In this document: positions 45,012 to 56,115 of the stretch, piece by piece
How the letters are laid out: every line of letters begins with the position of its first letter
How positions within the stretch are numbered: the first letter of the stretch is position 1
The notes under the pieces: generated by a model
What the model was told of the DNA's origin: nothing
Database searches by the model: none
The model's input: the letters and a program-made list of their open reading frames with translations, nothing else
Translations under genes and position numbers: made by a program
Source: Nemertoderma westbladi
Taxonomy: Eukaryota > Xenacoelomorpha > Nemertodermatida > Nemertodermatidae
Reading direction: 5' to 3'
Assembly: GCA_032718475.1 (NCBI GenBank)
Contig: JAUCBJ010007194.1
Span: forward strand, 1-64,000
Length of the DNA stretch: 64,000 nucleotides

Positions 45012-48000
45012 ATGTCTGATACTAAGCCGAACCTGTCAGACAGTTTATTAGATGTAACTATCTGCGACTCAGATAGAGATATAGAACCGTCTAGTCGTAA
45101 GTTCAGTTCACCTCCCACTGTGAGGAAGGTCATCCCTCCAGTAGTAATAACAGAACCTAGGCTGGTCCAACATCGTAGGTCTATCATAGGCACTCGAGCT
45201 CAGGTCAAGCGGGACCAAGAAGCAGCGGAACAGCAACAACCCGCGAGTCAAGAACTTATTCCTCAACGGCCCAGCAGCTCCAGTAGTGAGGATACTGTAG
45301 AGCTGACACCCGAGCGCGGAGCAGAGATGACGGATGTGGTTTACACGGATCCCCTTCTCATCCTTCCTGCAGCCGTACTCACTAGGTTATTGATTGCGGT
45401 GGAAGAACACCAGATCGATTGGGCGAGAAGTCAGCGATCAACTAGAGATAGTTATGCGGGATACACGGGGGAAGAACTGAAGTCTATTGTCGAGTCGCAA
45501 TGGAACTTCCCCGGACCCGGACTCCCGTTTGATTTATCAGAAGCTGCCTGGGAAGTCATACACCGGATGGGAGTAGCCAAGGAAACCATCGATCCAGCTG
45601 TATGGAAGAGGTCCGCAGCCGGATACGCACAAGGATTCTTCAGCTCTATGGAGCGAGTAGAAAAACAACTGTTTAAACAACCTCAAGGACCTCAAGAGCA
45701 GGGACAACTGCTTTATCAAGTTAGAGAAAGAATTCTGCGAATTAGGCTAATCTTATCAGCCTTTGAGGAGGCTTCTAAAAGAAGACAAGACACGGCGTTG
45801 CAAGTTGCCGTAAAGTCTTGGTTTCAACGGGTGAGTCGCTATGTTCAAGGAGCAGCTCAGTGGAAAGCTCAGTTGGAGGAGCGCTCAACCCAAGGAGAAT
45901 CAACGGACGCTACTTCTTCCCAAATGGAAAGTGAAGCGACGGCAGAGAAACCGCATAAGAAGGATGCCATTGACATTTATCTGTCAGACTATCAGCGTTT
46001 TTTAGGTGATGAAGAGTTGAGGAGAAGGTTAGAGGGGCTTAGCCCTAATAGTGAAGGAGCCCAGCGTGTGTTGGATGCAATAGATGTAGATAGGTTAGCG
46101 GCGAACCAAGCTAAATTCGATGAACAACTCCGCATCGCTAGAGAAAAGGAAGAACAAGTAAGGAAAAAACGTATAGAAGACAGAAAGAGAGCAGCCGTGG
46201 CAGAGGCAGAAAGAAAAGCGGCAGCGGCAGAGGCAAAAGCGGCAGCGGCAGAGGCAAAAGCGGCAGCGGCAGAGGCAAAAGAGGCAGCGGTGGCGGAAGC
46301 AGAACGGAGAGCAGCGGAAGAGATCACCCAACTGGAGTTGGAACATCTTCAAGAGAATCAAGACTGCATAAATAAACAGTTGACAGCTAGTAATATGCAG
46401 ATGATGAATCGATCTACTCCCAAAAGACAAGGTTATACATCATCTGAGGAAGGCGATACCACTGATACTGAAGGCAAAGGAAATGGATCTCGTCTAAGCC
46501 GACGTAAAAGAACATTCCACCGTCAGAAATTGCCTGATTTGCCTCCAGCTGTTAGAAGGCAACTAAATAACACCAACTTAGGCAGTACAGAACCCACAGA
46601 CCAAATAATTAAAATAGAAAGACTCCCTACTATAGTAGATGAGCCTGAAATAATTAGGCCTGTTCTCGAAATCACCCCTTCGGTGATGGACACACCTGTA
46701 CTCCCCGAAGTTACCTCTAAATTCCCTCTGCATAGCACTAAGCTACCTGTGCCCCGTAGAACTGCCCAGGAGACAGTTCAGGTCCTGGATCCCGAGCGAA
46801 ATATTCATGATTTGTCGCCCGTTGTCCCTCGTCTGCCCGCTACGACGTTGGCGGATCCCGTTTCGGCGGTTGATTGGGTGGACGAGAGACGACGGGGGAT
46901 GGATCTCCTGCTCGGGCAGATGCAGGAGACTGTTCAGCAATTCAGGGGCACAGTAAGGGAAAGTAGACTAGAGTTGCAAGAAGTGCAGCAAAGTATCACG
47001 CTCGAACGCGATAAATTAGTAAATACACAAAAGGGTATACCACCATCCCCTGTAACAATGTGTCAACCTGTTAGGTCTGAAGTATCTCATGCGCAAGGTG
47101 TGGAGCCTACACGCATATATACTGCTAGCGAAGTAGAAACTCCTATAGTGAACCCTATTAAGGGTAATTATAGACCTGTTGATAATGATATTCCATATAG
47201 AACTGATCATAATCCGAGAAATTTATATACCGATAACTCGATATTAAATAACACGATGGCCCAAGAAAGTTTTACGCGTCAAATGGCTAGAACCGAAGGC
47301 CGGCAAGCGGTGAAGGTGGGAGAGATCGTCAAGTTCAATGGAGATGAGATGAAATGGTTACCTTTTAATGAATATTACAAAGATAACATACAGAACTCTG
47401 TACTATCTAATGGAGAGAAACTTAGATTCCTCATCGAGTGCTTGGAAGGATCTCCCAAGTTAATGGCGTTAAAGTTTATTGGACATCCAGACGGATTAAG
47501 ACAAGTTTGGGACACACTAAACATCAGGTATGGTAATAGGAATAATATCGCTAAGTATTTATATGCAAAATTAGTAGCGCCCAGAAAGTTCATCAGCAGT
47601 GGGATAATAGAGTTTTCCGATGAGATTCAAGAGATCTGTAGACAATTAGATTGGTTAGGTAAGTCTCATGAATACCAAAGTTCTATGGTCATTGGAGCTG
47701 TGGCTTCTACTTTACCGAAAGGTGGGGTAGGCACACGCTGGGATAAGAAAGTACTATATATGATGGAACAACAACGACGAGACCCTACCATGGCTGATCT
47801 CATGTCATTCCTAGATGGAGAAGTGAAATTACAGCTCCTGAAACTGTCTAGAGAGAAGACACCGGAAAACAAGGTAAGTGAAAAACCCGTCTCTAGGAGA
47901 AAGGTAACACCAGTGTGTTATACAGACGACAGCGAAAGCCAGACTTCTCAAGGAGAAGATAGCGGGAAAGACACTGATAGATCTTATTATGTCAATAAAA

Positions 48001-49508
48001 TGCCTAAAGATCAGGTGAGTAAATTCAAGTCTCGAGCAAATGACAGGAGAGAACAGGTAAGAAAAACTCCTCCCACGTCTCCCAAGAGAATTCCGGTGAG
48101 AAAGCCCGAAGAAAAGGCAAGTGTACACAATGTGACTCAAAATAAGGTAAGTAACATCAAACCGAAATGTGTGCTGTGTGACGGGACCCACCGTTTGAAT
48201 ATGTGTGATGAATTCCTGAAGAAGTCATTAACGGAGAGACGCGAAGTCATGTGGGATAAGCGGTTATGTTATAATTGCCTCAGGCAAGGACACCAACGGC
48301 GTACCTGTTTCTCTGACATAAGGTGTGCAAAGTGTGGTGCGAAACATCATATCCTGTTGCACACTGAATTCGAGCGAAATAGTCCAAATCAGGTAAGTGA
48401 TTCCGAGCTACATGTCCAATTCAGTGATGTGAACGACACTGATCAATCTGAGATGGAAGGATTCTACACAGACGAGTTCTCCGACGAAAACGAATCCTGT
48501 TACATGATAAATACCGCAGTGTATCGAGCGCTCAACTATGAAAAGGATACAGACAACGACTTCACTCTAACTACTTCTGAGCGACAACCATCTTGGAAAG
48601 AGCCATCTTCCAATGTAGGGATCCGAGAGTTTCCTGTGGTGCAAGTAAGGGTTCACGGACCTAAGAGGAGTTATGTAGTGAACGCCCTCCTTGACTCCGG
48701 TAGTACAGGAACATTCATCGACAAAGAGCTAGCCGAAGATATATTTGCTGGACAACTCAAGTTCCAAACTAAGCTCAACATGTCCGGCATTATGCAAGTT
48801 TGGAAATCTACAATCACAGCGGATTATTATGTAGGAGCGTTGTCCACCCCCCAGGACGAACTAGGAGAACATAGCATAAGGTCAGTGAAAATGGTGGCTA
48901 TAAAGAACTTCGCTACTACTCAAGCAGACCTTTATAATTGGGACGAGGATGAGAGCATCCAACATCTTAACATACCTCGATTCCAGACTGATTATCCTGG
49001 AGTGCAAATACTCATCGGCCAAAACGCGCATGAGGCGCTGGAGACATTAGAGAAACGGCCTGCTCAACCTCAGCCCCTACAGACCTATGCGGTAAGAACT
49101 AGAGTAGGTTGGTACTTTACTGGCCCTTCCCGTAGAACACTCAGAGAAAGACTACCGCAAGAGAGAGTCTGCCAGGTGAGTGAATGGGAAGATGATGCTA
49201 GTGAGGGAGACGATTCAACTGAGGGAATTCCATACTCCTCAGATAACGACGACGTTCACCAGCTTTTTGATGAAGAGAATACCATCGATCTCCTTAAGGA
49301 AAACGAGGCTTGGCAAAACCAAGTTAACTTATGTCAACTTCTCTATCCATCTGAACGAGAAGCTTATAACGACGAGTTAAATGACGTCATTGAGCGTCAT
49401 AATGCCAAGACTCGGGATGAACATGCCGTACGATTCTTTACGCAAGAGGCGGTAGAGCCCAATTCCTACGATAAAGCCTTGTCGGTGGAAGAGGAAAGGG
49501 CCAAGTAG
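45012..49508 (+). CDS. BEL copy B Gag-protease (1498 aa, ends at a premature TAG)
   Basis: ATG at 45012 opens the frame after the leader. Residues 1-700 are a long Gag region missing in copy A, including an Ala/Glu coiled coil of AEAKAAA repeats (about 398-436). The DUF1759-type segment lies near 780-900. Three CCHC-like zinc knuckles near 1052-1117 (CYNCLRQGHQRRTC, CAKCGAKHHILLH) bind RNA. Protease has LLDSGSTGTFI near 1228. The stop at 49506 is CAG to TAG relative to copy A, and pol continues in the same frame, so this is a mutation and not a programmed Gag stop. Gag would assemble the particle. Confidence 0.93.
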   Translation: MSDTKPNLSDSLLDVTICDSDRDIEPSSRKFSSPPTVRKVIPPVVITEPRLVQHRRSIIGTRAQVKRDQEAAEQQQPASQELIPQRPSSSSSEDTVELTPERGAEMTDVVYTDPLLILPAAVLTRLLIAVEEHQIDWARSQRSTRDSYAGYTGEELKSIVESQWNFPGPGLPFDLSEAAWEVIHRMGVAKETIDPAVWKRSAAGYAQGFFSSMERVEKQLFKQPQGPQEQGQLLYQVRERILRIRLILSAFEEASKRRQDTALQVAVKSWFQRVSRYVQGAAQWKAQLEERSTQGESTDATSSQMESEATAEKPHKKDAIDIYLSDYQRFLGDEELRRRLEGLSPNSEGAQRVLDAIDVDRLAANQAKFDEQLRIAREKEEQVRKKRIEDRKRAAVAEAERKAAAAEAKAAAAEAKAAAAEAKEAAVAEAERRAAEEITQLELEHLQENQDCINKQLTASNMQMMNRSTPKRQGYTSSEEGDTTDTEGKGNGSRLSRRKRTFHRQKLPDLPPAVRRQLNNTNLGSTEPTDQIIKIERLPTIVDEPEIIRPVLEITPSVMDTPVLPEVTSKFPLHSTKLPVPRRTAQETVQVLDPERNIHDLSPVVPRLPATTLADPVSAVDWVDERRRGMDLLLGQMQETVQQFRGTVRESRLELQEVQQSITLERDKLVNTQKGIPPSPVTMCQPVRSEVSHAQGVEPTRIYTASEVETPIVNPIKGNYRPVDNDIPYRTDHNPRNLYTDNSILNNTMAQESFTRQMARTEGRQAVKVGEIVKFNGDEMKWLPFNEYYKDNIQNSVLSNGEKLRFLIECLEGSPKLMALKFIGHPDGLRQVWDTLNIRYGNRNNIAKYLYAKLVAPRKFISSGIIEFSDEIQEICRQLDWLGKSHEYQSSMVIGAVASTLPKGGVGTRWDKKVLYMMEQQRRDPTMADLMSFLDGEVKLQLLKLSREKTPENKVSEKPVSRRKVTPVCYTDDSESQTSQGEDSGKDTDRSYYVNKMPKDQVSKFKSRANDRREQVRKTPPTSPKRIPVRKPEEKASVHNVTQNKVSNIKPKCVLCDGTHRLNMCDEFLKKSLTERREVMWDKRLCYNCLRQGHQRRTCFSDIRCAKCGAKHHILLHTEFERNSPNQVSDSELHVQFSDVNDTDQSEMEGFYTDEFSDENESCYMINTAVYRALNYEKDTDNDFTLTTSERQPSWKEPSSNVGIREFPVVQVRVHGPKRSYVVNALLDSGSTGTFIDKELAEDIFAGQLKFQTKLNMSGIMQVWKSTITADYYVGALSTPQDELGEHSIRSVKMVAIKNFATTQADLYNWDEDESIQHLNIPRFQTDYPGVQILIGQNAHEALETLEKRPAQPQPLQTYAVRTRVGWYFTGPSRRTLRERLPQERVCQVSEWEDDASEGDDSTEGIPYSSDNDDVHQLFDEENTIDLLKENEAWQNQVNLCQLLYPSEREAYNDELNDVIERHNAKTRDEHAVRFFTQEAVEPNSYDKALSVEEERAK

Positions 49509-52500
49509 ATCCAAGAGACAACTACACGTTTCCTCAAAGATCAAGGTAGGTATGAAGTCGGTCTACCTTTCCGCAAGAAAGAACCGAAGTTCATCAATAA
49601 CAGACCTTTGGTGGAAAAAAGAATCGCGCAACTCCATCGACGCCTTACGGCTAATTCTTCAGCTAAAGCAATGTATCAAACACAGCTGGAAAAATTTATT
49701 AGTAAGGGATACGCGGAGAGAGTACCGGAAGAAACACCTGTGACAGAAAGAACGTATTACTTAACTCACCATTACGTTCCTAAACCCGGTAAGCCACACG
49801 AAGTGAGAGTAGTGTTTGATGGCTCCGCTCTTTACATGGGTCAATCCCTTAACTCTGAATTGTTACCCGGACCCAACTTACTTCAATCTTTGTTGGGAAT
49901 TCTTTTAAGATTGAGACAATATTCGATTGCTTTCGCCTCCGATATAGAAGGCATGTTCTTACAAGTCAAGGTGCTAGATAGGGATCGAGATAGTCTAAGA
50001 TTTCTGTGGTGGCCCGAAGGAGACCTCAACCAGAAACCGGTGGAGTACTGGATGACCATCCAGGCCTTTGGGATAATCTCAAGCCCTTCCAACGCCTGTT
50101 CGGTAGTGCGTACCACTGCAGAAGACAACCGAGAGGCCTTCTCTAAGGAAGTGATCGACAACATCAAGCGGGACATATACATGGACGACAATCTGAAGTC
50201 CCTGCCATCAGTTGAGGAAGCCATTGAGGTCGCTAAAGGAACGGTAGAGAGCTTAAAAAGAGGTGGGTTTCGATTAACGAAATTCACCAGCAACTCCCGT
50301 GAGTTTCTGGAGTCGATCCCTGCGGAAGATCGAGGAGCGAAAGATCTCGATTTGATCAAAGATGATCTGCCAGAAACCAAGACACTCAGCTTGAAATGGG
50401 ACACAGAGAGAGATATCCTGTTTTTCCAACTAAAACAGCGAGATAATCCAGTTCGAACCAAACGGATTTGTTTAAGTATACTGAGCACTTATTTCGATCC
50501 ATTGGGATTTATTAGCCCAGTTATATTGATTGCTCGTAGTTTGGTACAACAAATGTGGCTTGAAAACCACTCATGGGACGATCCACTTAAGGGAGAATTA
50601 TTAAAGAAGTGGATGAAATGGGAAGATTCTCTGCCAGCTATCGAGGATTTTATAATTTCCCGTTCATATTTTGGTCATGTTCTCCCTACGTATTCCTATC
50701 AACTCCATGTGTTTGGAGACGCCAGCGATATGGGAATAGGTATAGTAGCCTACCTAAGAGTGGAAACTCCGGATGGAATCAAAGTCGCCTTGGTTACTTC
50801 TAAGGCATTAATCAACAACAAGTTGAAAGTTCCTCGAGCGGAGTTAAAAGCTGCTCTATACGCTACAGCCATCGGCCGGAATGTAACAGAACAGATTGAC
50901 TATCCATTAGAGAAAACTGTCTATTGGACCGACGCTTTACTCGTGTTAGAGTATATAACCAATGAAGTCTGTCAGTTCAGCGTCTTCGTTACCAACAGAG
51001 TAGCCATCATACTTAGTCGCACGACGATGGACCAATGGAGACATTGCCCCGGAACGATTAATCCAGCAGACATCGCTTCCCGAGGAGCGACTCCAAAGGA
51101 ATTGGTAAATACTCCTGAATGGTTAGGTGGACCCGACTTTCTCTACCGAGAAGAAGAAGAATGGCCTCCCCATCTCACAACAGCAGAGATCAGACAGGCC
51201 AAGGGAGCGGAGAAAGTTAAACCCAAAACTCGAGCGAGTAAATCGAAGTTGTTTAAACCTGCGGTTGATCTATCTGTATTATTTACTTCCGGAGAGGATG
51301 CTTTGGATCAGAAACCCACCGCCACGACTAAAGAAATCTTGGAAATCCGTGACAAGGATTGGAAATCTGGAATACCAGATATCGCGCAAGGACTCTCACC
51401 TCTCTTGCAGAGAGCGATACGTCACTACAGTTCCTGGAATCGGCTCTGTAAAGCTGTTAGCCTATTTGAAACGATGTTTTCATCATCGTTACTCCGGAGA
51501 CAAAGACCAATAGTGATGATGCTCCATCAACATCTGCACGAGTCCATGTTGTTAAAGATCTTCCTAAATACAAGATATCCGACAGGTTTCTAAAGGAAAA
51601 GATCAGTTACCAGGAGCATGATGAAACCAACAAACAGATGCTGAGACTCCTACAATGCTATGAGGATTCCGATAAGTATTTCCTGTTGTTAAGAAATCCA
51701 CAGATGCGCTTAAGGGATCGCTTCTCTAGTACCATGATAGATGGGTTAATACGTGTTGGAGGTCGGCTCACCAACGCCCCGTTATCCTTTGACACTAAGT
51801 TTCCCATACTCATTAGAAATCTTGATATACAAATCAAGATGATTGTAGATGTTCATAGCAAACTGTACCATGCTGGTAGAGAACGAGTTCTGAGCGAAAT
51901 TCGAACTCACTACTATTTTTATAAACCCCGTAGGGCTCTGAACCAAGTTCTTAGGAACTGCATACCCTGTAGGAAAGCATTCAGTAGGCCTTTGACACAG
52001 CGAGAGGCAGAATTACCTAGGGAAAGAGTAAGCTTCTATGAACCACCCTTTACTAATACCGGTGTGGATTTATTTGGCCCTATTGAAGTATATCGTGCCC
52101 GGACTATAGTCAAGAGATGGTATGTCATCTTCGTTTGTATGACTTGTAGAGCTATCCATCTCGATATGGTAAACGATCTATCCACCAACAGCTTCGTGTT
52201 GAGTTTACGACGACAGATCGCTCGTTTCGGAACCAGTAACACGATGAGATCGGATAAGGGAACGAACTTCATTGGCGCCAACAACGAAATTCAAGCTTAC
52301 GTAAAGGACTGGAACAAGAGACAGGTGGACGATCAGCTAAGGATAACAGCGTCTAGCTGGACCTTCAACGCCGCCGACGCCCCTTGGTGGGGAGGAAGTT
52401 GGGAGAGATTGATTAGGAGCGTGAAGACTGCGTTCCACTTTATTGTGCCTTGTCGCGCTTATCTCACCGACGAATTATTGCGGACGTTAATGGAGAAAAT

Positions 52501-53065
52501 CGCCGCCTATCTCAACGAAAGACCGCTTATGCCAGTCTCTTCAAATCCTGATTCCCTGGAAGCGCTAACACCCGCGCACTTTCTACTGAAGAAGCCCGTA
52601 GCCATGCTCCCACGATCGGAGATCACAGACGGAGACGAGTACTGCCGTCGAACCTGGCAACTTATGCAGTTGCTATCCCGTCGTTTCGCTGACCATTTCG
52701 AGAAACATTACCTGCCCACTCTACAACTTCGAACTAAGTGGTTTGAGCAGCAAGAAAACGTCAGCGCTGGAGACATGGTGCTTATTGTGGACCCCGATCT
52801 CCCACGTAAGCGATGGCAAACAGGTCGTATCATCGAGACCCATATCTCGAGCGATGGTTTGGTGCGATCAGTAGAACTCGTCGTCATGCGGCGTAACTTT
52901 AAGAAACCAGGGATAGTCTTTGAGACTCAACAGCTCAATCGCCCAGTGGGTCGTTTATGTTTACTGGAAAGAGACAGAGAGCTCTCCGGAAACTATGGAA
53001 GGCAAGAAATTCTTCCCACGACCACTTCCCTAATTCAACCGACATCTAGGGACTCCCCAACTTAA
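49509..53065 (+). pseudogene. BEL copy B RT-RNase H-integrase, broken by two 1-bp insertions
   Basis: RT with VVFDGSALYMGQSLN, FASDIEGMFLQV and YMDD (50178-50189). RNase H starts HVFGDASDMGIG near 50700. Integrase zinc site near 51850-51990, GVDLFGP near 52060, RSDKGTNF near 52250 and PWWGGSWERL near 52385 supply D, D, E. Relative to copy A, a base is inserted near 51462 (GTTAGCC) and another near 51500 (CCGGAGACA), so the frame is open 49509-51593 and again 51638-53065. Otherwise about 98% identical. The protein would be cut before the integrase. Confidence 0.93.
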
Positions 53066-53414
53066 TATCGTTCGGAGTGGGCGTGTGACTCTATTATTTT
53101 ATATTATTTTATTATTTTTATATTTATGTATGTATTACTATGTAATTTTATTATAATCGTTTTATTTAATTTAGTAGAATATTATTTAGCGATTATTTAG
53201 TAGAATAGTGCAATATATTAGTGTTTATTACGTACGTAATTACTTATATTATATTTAGTGAGACGGCGAAGAAATAATTATTTTTTCTCTTTCCTTACTG
53301 TCCGTATTATATTATAAATACGTAACTACAGTAAGATGAAATGTCCGTACTTATTAAAGTACAATAAAGCCACTACTATATTAAAGTATTATTGGTAGGC
53401 AGAGTATTAGGAAT
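53066..53414 (+). other. AT-rich 3' noncoding of copy B
   Basis: Nearly identical to copy A (4314-4663, reversed). No frame. Confidence 0.6.
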
Positions 53415-53521
53415 GCAAAGTTCAGATCCTCGTGTCTCGGCTAAACCAAGCTCTGGGTAGACCTTGGAAACGACTTGCCTCTTCACACTGACATTGCTTC
53501 GTGCGATATTGCTCTCATACC
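53415..53521 (+). promoter_or_regulatory. conserved noncoding block of the BEL family (copy B)
   Basis: Starts GCAAAGTTCAGATCCTCGTG, ends GCGATATTGCTCTCATACC. It contains the CCAAG...CTTGG hairpin. Same block in copies A and C. Confidence 0.65.
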
Positions 53522-53611
53522 GTATATTAAATAATACATATAGTAGCGTGATGTCCCTTTAACAGTAGCGTATAACGCGAAATAAATCTGTTAAACCCTT
53601 TGACCATCTGT

Positions 53612-53874
53612 AATTCTAGTCGATTAAGATATCGTGGCACCCACCGATATACTTGAAAGACAAATTCTAGAATCAGTGGTTAACGTCCCCAGACAAGTTC
53701 TGGAATATACTGGTGCCCATCCTAAATATTAATTATTAATATTTACAAAAATCTGTCAAATATCAGATCCTTTAAAATTCTAGTCGATTAAGATATCGTA
53801 GCACTTACCGATACTCTTAAAAGGACAAAATTCCTAGAATTAAGGATCCTATGTCCCCAGACCTGCCTTGGAAT
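53612..53874 (+). repeat. duplicated 3' module, period 164 bp
   Basis: Two copies (53612-53706, 53776-53874) with AATTCTAGTCGATTAAGATA, CCGATA, GTCCCCAGAC and TGGAAT, about 75% identical. Copies A and C carry two and one. Confidence 0.8.
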
Positions 53875-54703
53875 CAAATTGTGTCAATTTAACATTAAAT
53901 AATAAAATTTACGGGAATGAATTTAAATTCATATATTTTAATGAATTTAATAAATTGCAATTTTATGCAATTTATAACATTCCCAAAATTCCATTAATTA
54001 ATAGATCATGGGAGCGGAGATTCACTCTATTAAGTGTATTTGTGTGTGAGAATCTCCAATGTATAGTCAATAGCCGATAAAATTCATAGAATCATGTATA
54101 AAGGGGATATTGACCATTAAAGAATTACTATTAAATAGCATCCCAGATCTGTATGCATGAGAATTACCCTAATTCTACCGCTAGCTTTACATAATGTCAC
54201 CATAGCAACAACCACGCTAGAATTAGAATTGAGTTAAAAGAACAATAGAAAGCTTGTCCCATTGAATAGCATAGGAAATAAATAGTGCACTGATAGTATC
54301 CAAGGATACATAATAATACAGTGACATTCTGGAAGGCATTGACTAACGGACAAGTGACCCGAGTGTGTGTAATTTGTGACAAGTTGTGTGTGTGGTATTT
54401 GTGAGTTTATAGGCGAATGTTACTACTAAGGTGTGTTTACAGTAGCGAGTCGCAATTGTGAAAGTAACCCTAACTCTCCAGTAAGAACCTGAGGTGTATC
54501 TAAGCCTTTGGGACGGACAGTCGAGTGACTTGTACCGGTTGTCGTTGTCGTTGTGCGGCTACGTCGTTGGCGAAAGTATAGCGGCGACGACACATCGGTG
54601 CTGAGGATCTCGCACTGTCCGGGGGCGGATTGGGGTAGGCAGCGACGCTCGCTGGCCTAAATATAAACTCATTATAATATTAATAAACTCATATATAGCA
54701 GAT
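53875..54703 (+). other. noncoding 3' region of copy B
   Basis: Aligned with copy A at about 85%. GGGAGCGG at 54009 repeats the purine motif found before the LTR. No frame. Confidence 0.5.
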
Positions 54704-55116
54704 ATGACGGAGTTGATAGAAGACGGTCTTGGTATCAGGGAGCGATATAATCTACTTTCAAGCGTTTGTTGATAGCTTGATAAGCGGTGATACTAGTCCA
54801 ACTACTACGAAGGATGATGGTTGATGGTTGTTATATCGAACCTACGATTTCCTGGAAGTAACTTACGCGTGAATTGGACTATGGAAAATTCACCGCTCGC
54901 TACACGCATTGTAATGGTATGTATATGGACTTCTTAACCATTGACCATTCTATCGGTTTACACGATACGGACTATGTCGAACATATCCTACCCAGAGGAG
55001 TCGAAACGATAAACCAAAATTCTAATGCGAAAATCCTATTCGAAATCGACTCGAAAGAAAAGACATTAAAGAAACAAATAAACGCGGTAACTCCAACATA
55101 TATTTGGAATTCTTGA
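54704..55116 (+). pseudogene. ORF2 of copy B, frame-broken
   Basis: Same start (MTELIEDGLGIRERYN) as ORF2 of copy A, then a 1-bp deletion near 54756, small insertions and a stop. Matching text returns as LDYGKFTARYTHCNGMYMDF. Confidence 0.75.
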
Positions 55117-55719
55117 TAGAAGCATTGTAACAACAAATAAATATCATCCGCGTTTCCCCTACAAGACGTGCGTCTTTGGTATTATTACGATAAATGCCCT
55201 AGACCCAGCCAATAAACGGAAAGACATAAACATCCACGGAAACGTTGTGTTAAACACAGTTGTGCTCGTTATATTTACTGGAGTTTCGAGCGAAACTTGT
55301 TTGACATACAACCTATGCTCACTCGGCTCGAACGATCCTGGAGTAAACCTACGATCAGAGTCCCGGAATACTCGGTCAAACCTCCTCATTCCTTAGTTGG
55401 ACCTCAGACCTGCGATCCTGGTGGTGTCGCGGATCCTCGCGGACGGTATTCACTGTTCAAGATCTAGTGCTACCCTAACAATTAATCGGTAACACTCCGA
55501 CAGTGATTTCTAGCTAGCCGCCCATCTTACCTAGCCGGATTATGACGCGGACACCTAATATCACTATCCAACCGTATGGTCGTCCCGTTTAACGCGATAC
55601 AACCCTTCATCAAGGTGAAGGAGAGCGTTGTACGAAACGAGTTAAACGCTATTCTATAAAGATCAAAAAAGAAACCTGCGTTTGTTCAGATAAACGTAAG
55701 TTATAACAGTAAGTCCAAT
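55117..55719 (+). pseudogene. decayed coding-like region replacing most of ORF3
   Basis: No match to copy A ORF3 here. Open stretches include one of about 84 codons from 55142 (with CVFGIITINALDPANKRKDI and VIFTGVSSETC) and another with the basic, Cys-bearing CTKRVKRYSIKIKKETC near 55640, separated by stops. Function unknown; it may be a different version of the downstream protein. Confidence 0.45.
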
Positions 55720-56037
55720 CGATAAACGAATTGGCCTTATCTCAGTTCGATTGGGAAATCTCGAATCTCAAAGAAGATATCAAGCTTAGAAAACCCTATT
55801 CTCTGCGAGAGTTTTGGACGAACGTATCCCATGACAAGCGGAGGAAAATCAGCTCGAGGAGAAGCATATCGAAATGGACGAGACACCGACCGTAAACCCA
55901 AACCTTCTAATGCAATCATATTGCACCCTTCACCCAGGAGTTATGGCCCTCCTAGTAAAGTGGCTCCCCCCAAAGAGAAAAAGACTCTTGCTAGCCTCAA
56001 AAAACTGCGTAAACGCCGTCTGCGCAAGAAAGACTAA
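55720..56037 (+). pseudogene. ORF3 C-terminal remnant of copy B
   Basis: An open stretch with SQFDWEISNLKEDIKLRKPY (frame 1) leads, after a frame change, into IILHPSPRSYGPP and KKLRKRRLRKKD, which match the end of ORF3 of copy A with mostly silent differences. The zinc knuckles are absent. Confidence 0.75.
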
Positions 56038-56105
56038 CTGTTTAGAGTATCTTTATATTTTAGAAACTGTGATTTGTTATATTTTATAGACTTAAATCCC
56101 ATTTT

Positions 56106-56115
56106 CTGGGAGCGG
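56106..56115 (+). promoter_or_regulatory. polypurine tract of copy B
   Basis: CTGGGAGCGG immediately before the 3' LTR, as in copy A. Confidence 0.6.

Noticed and set aside
49506-49508. TAG between protease and RT as programmed readthrough
   Set aside because: Copy A has CAG at this codon and one open frame, so it is a mutation.
55159-55389. Minus-strand ORF in the copy B 3' region
   Set aside because: Opposite to the element and not matched by copy A; the plus strand shows better coding-like text.
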